Source: G963668605 sp963668605 (GTDB lineage: Bacteria > Acidobacteriota > Terriglobia > Bryobacterales > Bryobacteraceae). Taken from it: a stretch of DNA of 64,000 nt. Under the pieces are notes generated by a model. That model saw only the letters and a program-made list of their open reading frames with translations, searched no databases and was not told where the DNA came from. The stretch lies in assembly GCA_963668605.1 (NCBI GenBank), contig OY764903.1, positions 806,001-870,000 of the forward strand, given 5' to 3'. Each line of letters starts with the position of its first letter. Position 1 is the stretch's first letter. The position numbers were made by a program, and so were the translations under genes. Shown piece by piece: positions 9,143-17,914 of this stretch.

Positions 9143-10546
9143 ATGCCTGCAGCTATCGAACAGCTTAAAGCGTCTTTTCGTGGAGAAGTGATCCAGCCGG
9201 AGGACGCCAATTACCACCAGGCCCGCAAGGTGTACAACGGAATGATTGACAAGCATCCGCGCGTCATCGCCAAGTGCACCGACGTGGCCGACGTCATCGC
9301 GTCTGTCAATTACGCGCGTGACAACGGTCTGCTTACGGCCATCTACGGGGGAGGGCATAACGGCGGCGGTCTCGGAACATGCGACGGCGGTCTGGTGATC
9401 AACCTCTCGCGCATGCGCGGGATTCGTGTTGATCCAGTGGCGCGAGCGGTGCGTGTGGATGGCGGCTGCACCTGGGGCGACGTCGATCACGCCACTCACG
9501 CGTTTGGTATGGCCATGCCTGCCGGCATAGTCTCCAGCACGGGAGTCGGCGGCTTGACCCTCGGCGGCGGCATCGGACACCTCACGCGCAAGTACGGGTT
9601 GACCATCGACAACCTGCTCTCAGTGGACGTTGTGCTTGCCGACGGCCGTTTCGTGACCGCGAGCGCGCAGCACAACGAGGATCTGTTCTGGGCCGTGCGC
9701 GGCGGCGGTGGCAACTTCGGTGTCGTCACCTCATTCGAATTCCGGCTTCACCCAGTCCACACCGTCTTCGCCGGGCCGACACTCTGGCCTCTGGATCAGG
9801 CCGCGGAGGTCATGTCCGGCTATCGTGAGTTCATCGTCAATGCTCCGGACGATGTCAACGGCTTCTTCGCGTTCATGGTCGTGCCGCCGGCGCCGATTTT
9901 CCCGGAGCATCTCCATCTCCAGAAGATGTGCGGCATAGTCTGGTGCTATGCAGGAGCCCTCGAACATGCGGAAGCGGCGCTTAGGCCGATGCGTAGTGTC
10001 GGGAAGCCGGCCTTCGATCACGTCGGCCCCATGCCGTTTCCGGCGCTGCAGAGCCTCTTCGATCCGCTCTATCAGCCCGGTTTGCAGTGGTATTGGCGTG
10101 CTGACTTTGTCAAGGAATTGAGCGATCAGGCGATCGCCCGGCACATCCGGCATGGCTCTCAAATTCCGACCATGCATTCGACCATGCATCTCTATCCAGT
10201 CAACGGAGCAGTACACCGCCACGCGGAAGGCGACACCGCATTCAGCTACCGCGATGCCAATTGGGCCGAGGTGATCGTGGGTGTCGATCCCGACCCGGCT
10301 TCAGCGGACAAGATTACGGAATGGACGAAGAGCTATTGGAACGCTCTCCATCCTTACTCAGCGGGTGGAGCGTACGTGAATTTCATGATGGATGAAGGTC
10401 AGGAACGCATCAAAGCCACTTACCGCGAAAACTATGGCAAACTGGCCGAAATCAAACGTAAGTACGACCCGGGAAACTTCTTCCGTGTGAACCAAAACAT
10501 CCGTGCCTCCGCAGGGCCCGGACGTGAGCCAGTGCATTCTTCTTAG
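9143..10546 (+). CDS. FAD-binding oxidoreductase, BBE/PCMH-type
   Basis: 467 residues, in the vanillyl-alcohol-oxidase-like/berberine-bridge group. The N-terminal PCMH FAD-binding domain (about 40-215) contains YGGGHNGGGLG; His72 sits where the family forms an 8-alpha-histidyl FAD bond. STGVGGLTLGGG is the second FAD segment, and no cysteine is present where bicovalent members have one, so single covalent attachment is likely. The C-terminal BBE motif RKYDPGNFFRVNQNI is present. Such enzymes oxidise sugars, alcohols or alkaloids with O2; no signal peptide is seen, so it is probably cytoplasmic. The ATG at 9143 follows a strong purine-rich ribosome site. Substrate unknown. Confidence 0.88.
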   Translation: MPAAIEQLKASFRGEVIQPEDANYHQARKVYNGMIDKHPRVIAKCTDVADVIASVNYARDNGLLTAIYGGGHNGGGLGTCDGGLVINLSRMRGIRVDPVARAVRVDGGCTWGDVDHATHAFGMAMPAGIVSSTGVGGLTLGGGIGHLTRKYGLTIDNLLSVDVVLADGRFVTASAQHNEDLFWAVRGGGGNFGVVTSFEFRLHPVHTVFAGPTLWPLDQAAEVMSGYREFIVNAPDDVNGFFAFMVVPPAPIFPEHLHLQKMCGIVWCYAGALEHAEAALRPMRSVGKPAFDHVGPMPFPALQSLFDPLYQPGLQWYWRADFVKELSDQAIARHIRHGSQIPTMHSTMHLYPVNGAVHRHAEGDTAFSYRDANWAEVIVGVDPDPASADKITEWTKSYWNALHPYSAGGAYVNFMMDEGQERIKATYRENYGKLAEIKRKYDPGNFFRVNQNIRASAGPGREPVHSS

Positions 10547-10852
10547 CTGGTCGTATACATCGTCGCGTCAGGCAGCATCACCAGGCTGGCGTACTCGCGC
10601 ACACACACGTGCTTTACACCGCTGCGTATGCTGTGTTCAATCACACGAATATTGCGAACGAGTCTTGCAGAGTCCGCCCGGCTTTACTGCCGCCGCGTGA
10701 TCGCTGCCCCACCTCACTGCTGTCCAAGACAGGACGAGACTGTGACCGCCAGCCTGAAAACAGGTGGCGTGTGGAACGGGAATTGAGATCTTTGGGATGA
10801 GGTTTCACTAAGTTGCCAAGGCACGGCAGGGAGCAGCCACTCCCGGTCAACA
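10547..10852. other. Gene-poor gap before the group II intron
   Basis: No intact gene. On the plus strand a stretch of about 18 codons at 10609-10662 reads LYTAAYAVFNHTNIANE, close to the VFNHT motif near the C-terminus of Oar receptors. It may be a scrap of a decayed receptor gene, but it is too short for certainty. Confidence 0.3.
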
Positions 10853-10879
10853 GTGCCGAGAGCGTCAGCGACCGGAGGC
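10853..10879 (+). repeat. REP-like arm (27 nt) ending at the intron 5' boundary
   Basis: The 27-nt arm begins GTGCCGAGAGCG and ends CGACCGGAGGC. Its reverse complement occurs with one mismatch (26/27) at 12828-12854, and close copies of the unit form both arms of the hairpin at 59853-59978. The preceding CAACA is also shared with the copy at 59939. Confidence 0.75.
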
Positions 10880-11413
10880 GTGTGCCCAGCATGGGCAGAA
10901 TCTAATTGGATGAAAGGAGCCAATCGGAGCCGATGAAGGCAACCGTAGCGAAACGCAAGGCGTAGCCGCGAGGCGAAGCCGAAAGAAGCGCGTAGCAAAC
11001 TCTCGACCGTAGGGACACGAACTGGCAGTGAGGCCGGGTGCGGGCGGCAAGCTGGCGCCAAACAGCGAAGCCCAAAGATCATCAAGACGCATCAGGTACA
11101 GCCAGTCGGCACGAGGGGACAGATTCTGCACCTTACCTGGGGAGATCTCTTGCATGAGAGTGGAGGAGAAGTCAGCAGAGGCCGTAGTAGCGAAGAAGCC
11201 GTTGTAATGACGGTGGAGCGAAGGGCCGAAGGACCAATGCATTGGAGCTAGAGGAGGAACTGGAGGCCGGCGCAATAAGCGAACTCGAATCGCGGGACGT
11301 CACAACTACGGTGGCGAGAGCCCGGGAGTGCTTTCGGATCAGGCGGTGCAGCCGCGGAAGTCTGAACGCGAGGAGACGATGCCGGAGCTCTGCGAACCTC
11401 TCGACGGAGAGCA

Positions 11414-12664
11414 ATGTACGAGACGTTAATGGAAACAGCCGTACGGGACGAGAACTACGCGCAAGCGCTGGCGGCGGTGAAACGCAACCGGGGAGCGGCG
11501 GGTATCGATCGGATGACGACGGCGCAACTGGAATCGCATCTTCAGGCGAACTGGTGGATCCTCAAAGACAAACTTCTGAAGGGGACCTACGTTCCAAGTC
11601 CCGTGAGGCGTGTAGAGATACCGAAGCCAAGCGGGGGCACGCGGACACTGGGCATCCCGACGGTACAGGACCGGTTCATACAGCAGTTGTTATTGCAAGT
11701 GCTGACACCGGTCTTCGATCCGCAATTCAGCGGGCACAGTTACGGATTCCGGCCGGGGCGCAGCGCACAGGACGCCGTGCGAGCCGCACAGCAATATGCG
11801 CAGGGAGGGAAGGACTGGGTGGTGGATCTAGACATCGCCAAGTTCTTCGACCACGTCAATCACGACATCCTGATAGGCCGGATCGCGGAAGTGATCCGGG
11901 ACAAACGGGTGTTGCAACTGATTGGGAAATACCTGCGGCGGGGAAGCATGGTGAACGGGGTGGTGACGAAAAGCGTGGAGGGAACGCCGCAAGGCGGACC
12001 GCTGTCTCCATTGCTGGCCAACATCTACCTGGACGCGCTCGATAAGGAACTGGAGCGGAGGCAGCACAGCTTCTGCCGCTATGCCGATGACTGCAATATC
12101 TACGTAGGCAGTCAAGCGGCGGCGGAGCGAACGCTGGCTTCGATACAGGGCTGGATCGAGAAGCATCTGCGGTTGAAGGTGAATGCCGCCAAGAGCGGAA
12201 CGGGGAGGGTTTGGGAACGTAAGTTCCTGGGCTTTCGACTGGACTGCAAGAAGCGGATCGGAATAGCACCGGAGAGTGTCGAACGATTCAAGGACCGGGT
12301 TCGCGAACTCTGGGATGCGCGGCGAAGTCGCAGCAGTAAACAACTGCGTGACGATTGGAACCGCTACGTGCGTGGCTGGTGGGGGTACTTCCGGCTGGTC
12401 GAAGCACGGACCCGGATTCGCGACCTGGAAAGCTGGGTTCGACGGCACATTCGGAAGTGTTTCTGGTTGCGATGGCACGACACGCGGGGACGACTGCGAA
12501 AGTTACGGCAGCTTGGCATCACGCGGGACCGGCACTTAGGCGTGGTCGGCAGCAGTCGCGGAGCATGGGCGATGGCGGTGCATCCTGTAATCAACACCGC
12601 TATCAGCCACGCGAAACTGCGGAGATACGGCTTCTTGTTTCCAACCGATCTTGAGGCTCGTTAG
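11414..12664 (+). CDS. ltrA: Group II intron reverse transcriptase/maturase
   Basis: 416 residues. The reverse-transcriptase domain spans about 20-285: RT motifs include IPKPSGGTRTLGIP, YGFRPGRSAQDA, VVDLDIAKFFDHVNHD, TPQGGPLSPLLANIYL and the catalytic YADD (223-226). The maturase domain X (about 300-370) has the aromatic, basic stretch WNRYVRGWWGYFR. No C-terminal HNH endonuclease with CxxC pairs follows, so it belongs to the endonuclease-lacking class and would depend on nicked or replicating DNA for mobility. It promotes intron RNA folding, splicing and retrohoming. The gene starts at ATG 11414, after a long structured RNA leader, and stops just before domain V. Confidence 0.93.
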   Translation: MYETLMETAVRDENYAQALAAVKRNRGAAGIDRMTTAQLESHLQANWWILKDKLLKGTYVPSPVRRVEIPKPSGGTRTLGIPTVQDRFIQQLLLQVLTPVFDPQFSGHSYGFRPGRSAQDAVRAAQQYAQGGKDWVVDLDIAKFFDHVNHDILIGRIAEVIRDKRVLQLIGKYLRRGSMVNGVVTKSVEGTPQGGPLSPLLANIYLDALDKELERRQHSFCRYADDCNIYVGSQAAAERTLASIQGWIEKHLRLKVNAAKSGTGRVWERKFLGFRLDCKKRIGIAPESVERFKDRVRELWDARRSRSSKQLRDDWNRYVRGWWGYFRLVEARTRIRDLESWVRRHIRKCFWLRWHDTRGRLRKLRQLGITRDRHLGVVGSSRGAWAMAVHPVINTAISHAKLRRYGFLFPTDLEAR

Positions 12665-12679
12665 ATCGCCTTTGGTTCA

Positions 12680-12713
12680 ACCGCCGGATGCGGAAAACCG
12701 CACGTCCGGTGGT
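12680..12713 (+). ncRNA. Group II intron domain V
   Basis: A 34-nt hairpin: ACCGCC pairs with GGTGGT, GGA with TCC around a CG bulge, and TGCGG with CCGCA closing an AAAA loop. This is the catalytic core fold of group II introns, located right after the maturase stop codon as expected. Confidence 0.85.
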
Positions 12714-12755
12714 GTGGGAGGGTGGCCGGGCGAAATCCCGGTCACTCCACCCGAT

Positions 12756-13117
12756 GGGAATACTTCAATTCTGTTGAAAACCCCGTGAAGCGCTCCACGG
12801 ACATCGACAAAAAGTGGTGAATCCGCAGCCTCCGGTCGCTGGCGCTCTCGGCACCGTTAGGAGTCGTGGCGCCGGGTCTGGCGTTCCGAATGAGGAGGTT
12901 AAATCTGTCTTGGACAAGAGTGGCCCCACATGGCGAGGCTCAGGGTGAAGTGCCGCAGGGTAATGATAATCGCGGCTGTATGGATTTGAGGTTGCGTTGA
13001 CCCATGGCTAGCCGGGAATCAATAGTTTAGAGAGCAATTTTCGAGAGTAAGTGGTTCGCACCTGGTGTACAATCATCATAGCCAGACTGGGAAACTTGCT
13101 GGCAAATGTCAAAAGTC
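12756..13117. other. Gap between intron and IS630-type element
   Basis: 362 nt without a gene. It contains the second REP-like arm at 12828-12854 and, near the IS, a possible promoter with TACAAT at 13068-13073. That promoter may be the original one of the receptor gene now separated from it by the insertion sequence. Confidence 0.45.
12828..12854 (-). repeat. REP-like arm (27 nt), opposite orientation
   Basis: Reverse complement of the arm at 10853-10879 with one difference, which would be a G-U pair in RNA. It is followed by CGTTAGG, also found after the matching arm at 59866-59892. Without the intron, the two arms would be separated by about 72 nt and could form a long hairpin. Confidence 0.75.
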
Positions 13118-13119
13118 TA

Positions 13120-14283
13120 GTGGTCTGCGGCGAGCAGATTAACCATTATCCAGCACGGCGCGGGCGCGCTTGACCTTCTCCAGGATGTCGGCTGCCTTGG
13201 CTGTCCAAACGAATGGTTTGGGCTTGTCGTTGTGCTTGTCGATGTAGTCGCCGATGGCCATGATCAATTCCTCGACATCACGGAAGACCCCGCGGCGTAG
13301 CCTCTGCTCGGTGAGATCGCGGAAGAAGCGCTCGACCATGTTGAGCCACGAACTACTGGTCGGGGTGAAGTACATGTGAAAGCGCGGATGGCGCGCCAGC
13401 CACTTCTGCACCTTCGGATGCTTGTGCGTGGCGTAGTTGTCGGCGATCAGGTGCAGGTCTTTGCCGGGCGGCGTCAGGTCGTCGATGACGCGTAGAAACT
13501 TCAGCCACTCCTGGTGACGGTGCCGGTCGTCGCACATACTGATCACGGTGCCATCCAGCGTGCTCATGGCTGCGAACAGCGTCGCGGTTCCATTGCGCTT
13601 GTAGTCGTGGGTCATGGTGCCGCAGCGACCCTTCTTCAGCGGTAGTCCAGGCTGCGTACGGTCCAGCGCTTGGATCTGGCTCTTTTCATCGGCGCACAGC
13701 ACGATGGCGTGTTCCGGCGGGCTGAGGTAGAGCCCAATGATGGCTTCCAGTTTCTCCGCGAACTCCGGATCGTTGCTGACTTTAAACGTGCGCGACAGGT
13801 GCGGCTTCAAGCCATGTCTGTGCCAGATGCGACGCACGCTCTTCTCACTAAGACCCGCCGCCTCCGCCATCGTGCGGGTGCTCCACTGGGTCGCGTTGGC
13901 GGGGGTCTCCTGGGTGGTCCTCCGGACCACCTCCTGCACTTTGGCTGGTGTGATGGTTGGGGTACGGCCAGGCCGCGGTGCGTCTTTCTCCAATCCGGCC
14001 AAACCCAATTTCAAAAAACGCTTTCTCCAGCGAGCCGCTTTCTGGTTGCTGATGCCGATCTCGGCGGCGATCTCCAGATCCTGCTTGCCGGCTGCCGCCA
14101 ACAGGACGACGCGCGCTCGTTCGACTTGGCGGGCAGGCAGCGACCGGCCCCGCGCCCACTGCTGCAAGACTTGCTTCTGGTCGTCGGTTAACACGATAGT
14201 GGGTGCGACACGCATGCGCTTCGTCTCCTGATTATAGAGACGTCGCTCTGTCGTTATTGGTTACTGTTTAGGCCGCAGTACAC
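13120..14283 (-). mobile_element. IS630-family insertion sequence, complete
   Basis: A 1,164-nt element with imperfect terminal inverted repeats: left end GTGGTCTGCGGC, right end (reverse complement) GTGTACTGCGGC. It is flanked on both sides by CTAG, containing the TA duplication at 13118-13119 and 14284-14285 that is characteristic of IS630/Tc1 elements. One transposase gene fills it and appears intact. The right end lies only 19 nt from the start codon of the receptor gene at 14303. Confidence 0.85.
13139..14215 (-). CDS. IS630-family transposase
   Basis: 358 residues. An N-terminal helix-turn-helix region (about 10-125; QDLEIAAEIGISNQKAARWR) is followed by a second winged-helix segment and a DDE catalytic domain (about 165-330). 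The catalytic triad is visible as Asp in LCADEKS, Asp in LIADNYATHKH and Glu in LNMVERFF, with about 35 residues between the last two. These are the hallmarks of IS630/Tc1-mariner transposases. The gene is uninterrupted, lies within intact-looking ends and is therefore potentially active. It points away from the receptor gene at 14303. Confidence 0.93.
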   Translation of the reverse strand: MRVAPTIVLTDDQKQVLQQWARGRSLPARQVERARVVLLAAAGKQDLEIAAEIGISNQKAARWRKRFLKLGLAGLEKDAPRPGRTPTITPAKVQEVVRRTTQETPANATQWSTRTMAEAAGLSEKSVRRIWHRHGLKPHLSRTFKVSNDPEFAEKLEAIIGLYLSPPEHAIVLCADEKSQIQALDRTQPGLPLKKGRCGTMTHDYKRNGTATLFAAMSTLDGTVISMCDDRHRHQEWLKFLRVIDDLTPPGKDLHLIADNYATHKHPKVQKWLARHPRFHMYFTPTSSSWLNMVERFFRDLTEQRLRRGVFRDVEELIMAIGDYIDKHNDKPKPFVWTAKAADILEKVKRARAVLDNG

Positions 14284-14302
14284 TAGCTTCAGGGAGTTTG
14301 CG

Positions 14303-17300
14303 ATGAGAATATCTTGCAAAAGATTAGTTGTCGCCGGCTTGTTCTTGCTGACGACAGGACTATTGCATGGACAAGCTGTCAATGGCAGCTTGGTGGGAAC
14401 TGTAACCGATGCTTCCGGTGCGACAGTTCCTAATGCAAAAGTAACAACAACCGCCACCCAAACCGGGATCACTCGAACAATGTTGTCGAACGAAAGCGGC
14501 AACTACTCGTTCCCTACACTCGAACCAGGTACGTATAAGGTTTCGGTGGAACTAACCGGGTTCCGCACGAGCGTAAGAGACGGGATCGACGTACTCGTCA
14601 ATACCACCGTGCGCGCGGACCTCGCGCTGCAACCAGGCGCGGTGAACGAATCGATCTTCGTGACCGCGGAAACCGCCATCCTGCAGACCGATCGTTCCGA
14701 TACCGGACGAAAGATCGAGCAGGTGCAACTGGCGAGCCTGCCTCTGGGCTACGGACGCAACTTTCAGTCGATGTTAAACCTGGTGCCCGGCACCTCGCGT
14801 TCGTTCCAGCCGCACTCCGAGTTCTTCAATTCGCAAGGTTCACTTACGACTCAGGTCAACGGAGTGAACCGCATTGGCAACAACGTACAGTTCGAAGGCA
14901 TCGACAACAACCACCGCACCGGATTGCTCACCGTACTGATTCCGCCGATCGAAGCGCTGCAGACAGTCGATGTCAGCACCAGCAACTATGAGGCGGAACT
15001 CGGACGCGCAGGCGGCGCAGTCACCAACATCGTTCTCAAATCGGGCACCAACGAACTGCACGGTGGCCTGTACTGGTTTCACAGCGACAGTGCTCTGGGG
15101 GCGCGCGAAACCTTCCAGCCCACCAAGCCCGTAACCACAGTCAACTCTTACGGCTTCAATCTCGGCGGCCCCATCCGCAAGAACCGCACCTTCATTTTTG
15201 GGGACTACCTGGGGCTGAAAGACCGCCGTGGCGATGGCTATGTGATCACAGTTCCCGGAGCCGCCTTCCGTTCGGGTGATTTCAGCGGCTCCGTTGCTCG
15301 CGCCGTCATCTATGACCCGGCGACAGGAAACGCGGAAACGGGCGTCGGCCGCGTGGCGTTTGCGAACAACCAGATTCCCAGTTCGCGCATCAGTCCGATC
15401 GCGAGGAAGATCCTGGATTTCGCCCCGCTCCCGAATCTCGGTTCCGGATTGACCAACAATTATGCCAGTGCGACAACGCGCAAGAAGGATTCCGACGCGT
15501 TTGACGTGAAGGTCGATCACGCGCAGACCGATGCCGACCGCTTCAGCGTGCGCTACAGTTTGCAGCGGCCCGTGGTGACCGACCCAGGACGCTTCGGAAT
15601 CGCCGGCGGCGGCGGCAAGGGCTTCGCCGCAACAGGCGTGAACCGTACACAAAGCACCGCAGTGAACTACACGCACCTGTTTTCGCCAACGTTGATTATG
15701 GAGTTGCGCGTCGGTGTTAGCCGCTACAGCAATCGCGCCGAAAACCTCGACATCGGCACGAACGCCGCGGAGGCGCTCGGCATCAACGGCGCTAATCTGG
15801 ATCGTTGGACGAGCGGCTTGACTTCCATCAGCGTCGGCGGCTATGCCGATCCGATCGTAGGCTACGCTGCCTCCGTCCCGTGGAATCGCGCGGAAACCAA
15901 TTTCGATTACGTCGGCAACTTTACCAAGATCCGCGGCAACCACACGCTAAAGTGGGGAGTTGATCTTCGTCGCGGACGTGAAGAACTGTTGCAGACACAG
16001 GATGCCGGTGGACCGCGCGGCGAATATCAATTCCGCAACAACCAGACGTCGGTTCCTGGCGCGGCTGTTCTGGATCAGGTGAATGCGCTCGCCAGCCTGC
16101 TGCTTGATACACCTCAGCAGTTTCGTCGCGACCTAGCCGTTCAGTTCCCGACCAATCGCCTTTGGACGTTCTACAGCTACTTCCAGGACAAGTGGCAGGT
16201 GAGCCAGAAACTGACTGTCGACCTCGGACTCCGGCATGATTTCTATCCACCCGGAAAGCCGCGCTTGAAGGGCGGCTGGTCGAACTACGATTTCAGCACG
16301 AACACCTTCCAGGTGGCGGGCTATGGCAACATTCCCATGAACCTGGGTCGGAAGACGTCCTACACGGGTTTCGCTCCGCGCGTGGGTTTCGCTTACCGCC
16401 TCAACTCCAAGACCGTCTTTCGCAGCGGCTTTGGGATGAGCTGGATTCCGTTCCCGGACAACAAACTGGCCTGGGATAACTATCCGGTCAAGCAAAGTAA
16501 CTCGTACAACCAACTGAACGCCTTTGGTCAGGCCCAGAGCGCCCCGGGTGTCTATGGATCCATGGCCACCGGCTTCCCGGCCCCCAACGTCGTTGTGATT
16601 CCGGACAGCGGCTTGATTCTCGCCAACACGCCGGGCTTGCTCACGCAGAACATCAGCAGTGCGATTCCACTGGATTATCGAGAAGGCTATATCCAAGCCT
16701 GGAACGCAGCCTTCCAGCGGCAACTGCCCAAACACTTCACCTTCGAAGTAGCTTACGTCGGCAATCACACAGTGCGCGCGCCTGTCGCCTATAACGTCAA
16801 CGCGGGCATGGTGCTCAACGGCGGCGCTGCGGGACGGCCGCTCTACGCCGCTTACGGTAAGAACGCCGACGTTTCGCTGCGCTACATAGGCTACAGCAAC
16901 AACTACAACAGCATGCAGATTAAAGTAGATCGCCGCTTCGCCAGCGGCTTCATGCTGACCACCGCCTACACTTGGGGTAAGGCCATGGGCTACTCGACCG
17001 AAGATGCCGGCCTATGGAATTACATCCAACCGCAACGCAATTACTCGCGACTCGATTTCGACCGCACTCACACCTTCGTTCAGAGTTACGTCTGGCAGTT
17101 GCCTTTCGGCAAGGGGCAGCGCTGGGCGAAGAGTGGAGTCGGCGGCGTGATACTTGGCGACTGGCAGGTCAACGGCGTCTTCACGCTGATGTCCGGCCGG
17201 CCCATGACCTTCGGCACCACGGTCAGCCCGAACGCTTCGGGCAACACGTTGACGCCCGATATGGTTGGCGACTTCACTGTGCTGCACGGGATCGCAGGAT

Positions 17301-17653
17301 CCGCGGGATCGGCGCTCTGGTTCGATACCTCAGCGTTTAAGCAGCCGCTCGATGCCGACGGCAAGACGCCGCACTGGGGCAATCTGGGGCGCAACAATGT
17401 CTCGGGTCCGGGGCTCGTGAATATCGATCTGTCACTGTTCCGCAAGTTCCGGATCACGGAGCGGTTCAGGGGTGAACTGCGCGCCGAAAGTACGAACTTT
17501 ACCAATACACCGGCGTTCGGTAATCCCAACACGACAGTCGGAAATGCGGACTTCGGCAAGGTAACCGGCACGCTCGCCGGGCTCATCGCAAATCAGGGAG
17601 TCGGCGGCACCGGATCACGCTCGGTGCAGTTGGGACTCCGCATCACGTTCTGA
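14303..17653 (+). CDS. TonB-dependent receptor, Oar-like
   Basis: 1,116 residues. The signal peptide ends near LLHGQA (about 24). A carboxypeptidase regulatory-like domain (about 27-110; GSLVGTVTDASGATVPNAKV) precedes the plug (about 125-250) and a long barrel. The C-terminal part has PGLVNIDLSLFRKF and ends LGLRITF with the terminal Phe needed by the BAM machinery. Expected role: TonB-driven uptake of large ligands across the outer membrane. It lacks the VQT-S-ER plug motif of several neighbours and instead has LQTDRSDTGRKIEQVQL, so it belongs to a second subgroup with the receptor at 22024. AGGGAG precedes ATG 14303. The IS630 element ends 19 nt upstream and probably replaced or displaced its promoter. 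Confidence 0.93.
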   Translation: MRISCKRLVVAGLFLLTTGLLHGQAVNGSLVGTVTDASGATVPNAKVTTTATQTGITRTMLSNESGNYSFPTLEPGTYKVSVELTGFRTSVRDGIDVLVNTTVRADLALQPGAVNESIFVTAETAILQTDRSDTGRKIEQVQLASLPLGYGRNFQSMLNLVPGTSRSFQPHSEFFNSQGSLTTQVNGVNRIGNNVQFEGIDNNHRTGLLTVLIPPIEALQTVDVSTSNYEAELGRAGGAVTNIVLKSGTNELHGGLYWFHSDSALGARETFQPTKPVTTVNSYGFNLGGPIRKNRTFIFGDYLGLKDRRGDGYVITVPGAAFRSGDFSGSVARAVIYDPATGNAETGVGRVAFANNQIPSSRISPIARKILDFAPLPNLGSGLTNNYASATTRKKDSDAFDVKVDHAQTDADRFSVRYSLQRPVVTDPGRFGIAGGGGKGFAATGVNRTQSTAVNYTHLFSPTLIMELRVGVSRYSNRAENLDIGTNAAEALGINGANLDRWTSGLTSISVGGYADPIVGYAASVPWNRAETNFDYVGNFTKIRGNHTLKWGVDLRRGREELLQTQDAGGPRGEYQFRNNQTSVPGAAVLDQVNALASLLLDTPQQFRRDLAVQFPTNRLWTFYSYFQDKWQVSQKLTVDLGLRHDFYPPGKPRLKGGWSNYDFSTNTFQVAGYGNIPMNLGRKTSYTGFAPRVGFAYRLNSKTVFRSGFGMSWIPFPDNKLAWDNYPVKQSNSYNQLNAFGQAQSAPGVYGSMATGFPAPNVVVIPDSGLILANTPGLLTQNISSAIPLDYREGYIQAWNAAFQRQLPKHFTFEVAYVGNHTVRAPVAYNVNAGMVLNGGAAGRPLYAAYGKNADVSLRYIGYSNNYNSMQIKVDRRFASGFMLTTAYTWGKAMGYSTEDAGLWNYIQPQRNYSRLDFDRTHTFVQSYVWQLPFGKGQRWAKSGVGGVILGDWQVNGVFTLMSGRPMTFGTTVSPNASGNTLTPDMVGDFTVLHGIAGSAGSALWFDTSAFKQPLDADGKTPHWGNLGRNNVSGPGLVNIDLSLFRKFRITERFRGELRAESTNFTNTPAFGNPNTTVGNADFGKVTGTLAGLIANQGVGGTGSRSVQLGLRITF

Positions 17654-17658
17654 TGCAC

Positions 17659-17696
17659 AAGCGCTCAGCCCGGTTCCAGGATCGGGCTGAGCGCTT
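17659..17696 (+). terminator. Strong hairpin after the receptor gene
   Basis: A perfect 14-bp stem (17659-17672 with 17683-17696, AAGCGCTCAGCCCG pairing with CGGGCTGAGCGCTT) around a 10-nt loop, starting 5 nt after the stop codon. No T-run follows, so it may act as a processing or stability hairpin as much as a terminator. Confidence 0.65.
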
Positions 17697-17858
17697 CGCC
17701 AGCCGCTCCTAGCTCTGACATTCGGTTATCCTCCATCTGGGGCTGCAAGAGACGAAGCCGATCAACGGCGAACTTTCTGGCCTCTTCCATGCGCCCCGTC
17801 AATCAGTCCGTTCTCGATGAGCATGCCAGACAGCGTGCAACGTTCTACACCAGGTAAT

Positions 17859-17888
17859 TTGCAAAGTGATGCGTTCCTGATGTATAGT
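17859..17888 (+). promoter_or_regulatory. Sigma70-type promoter for the receptor at 17915
   Basis: TTGCAA (17859-17864), an 18-nt spacer and TATAGT (17883-17888), five of six at -10. Transcription would begin about 20 nt before the start codon. It lies downstream of the hairpin at 17659. Confidence 0.45.
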
Positions 17889-17914
17889 CTGGGGCCAGAC
17901 AACTGGAGCCGCAG

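Larger units (their letters stand above)
10880..12755 (+). mobile_element. Group II intron with internal maturase gene
   Basis: The proposed 5' end GTGTGCCCAGC at 10880 fits the GUGYG consensus. The 534 nt before the maturase gene would form domains I-III. The maturase lies in domain IV. A 34-nt domain V is at 12680-12713, followed by a domain VI hairpin (GGCCGGGCGAAATCCCGGTC) and a 3' end CCACCCGAT at 12755, typical for bacterial introns. Total about 1,876 nt. The 5' exon is the REP-like arm; the 3' exon continues GGGAATACTT. Boundaries are inferred from consensus, not from an empty site. It is probably splicing-competent because all visible parts are intact. Confidence 0.85.

Noticed and set aside
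14840..15943. 367-residue open frame antisense to the receptor at 14303
   Set aside because: Fully contained in a conserved receptor barrel region and without motifs or start signals.
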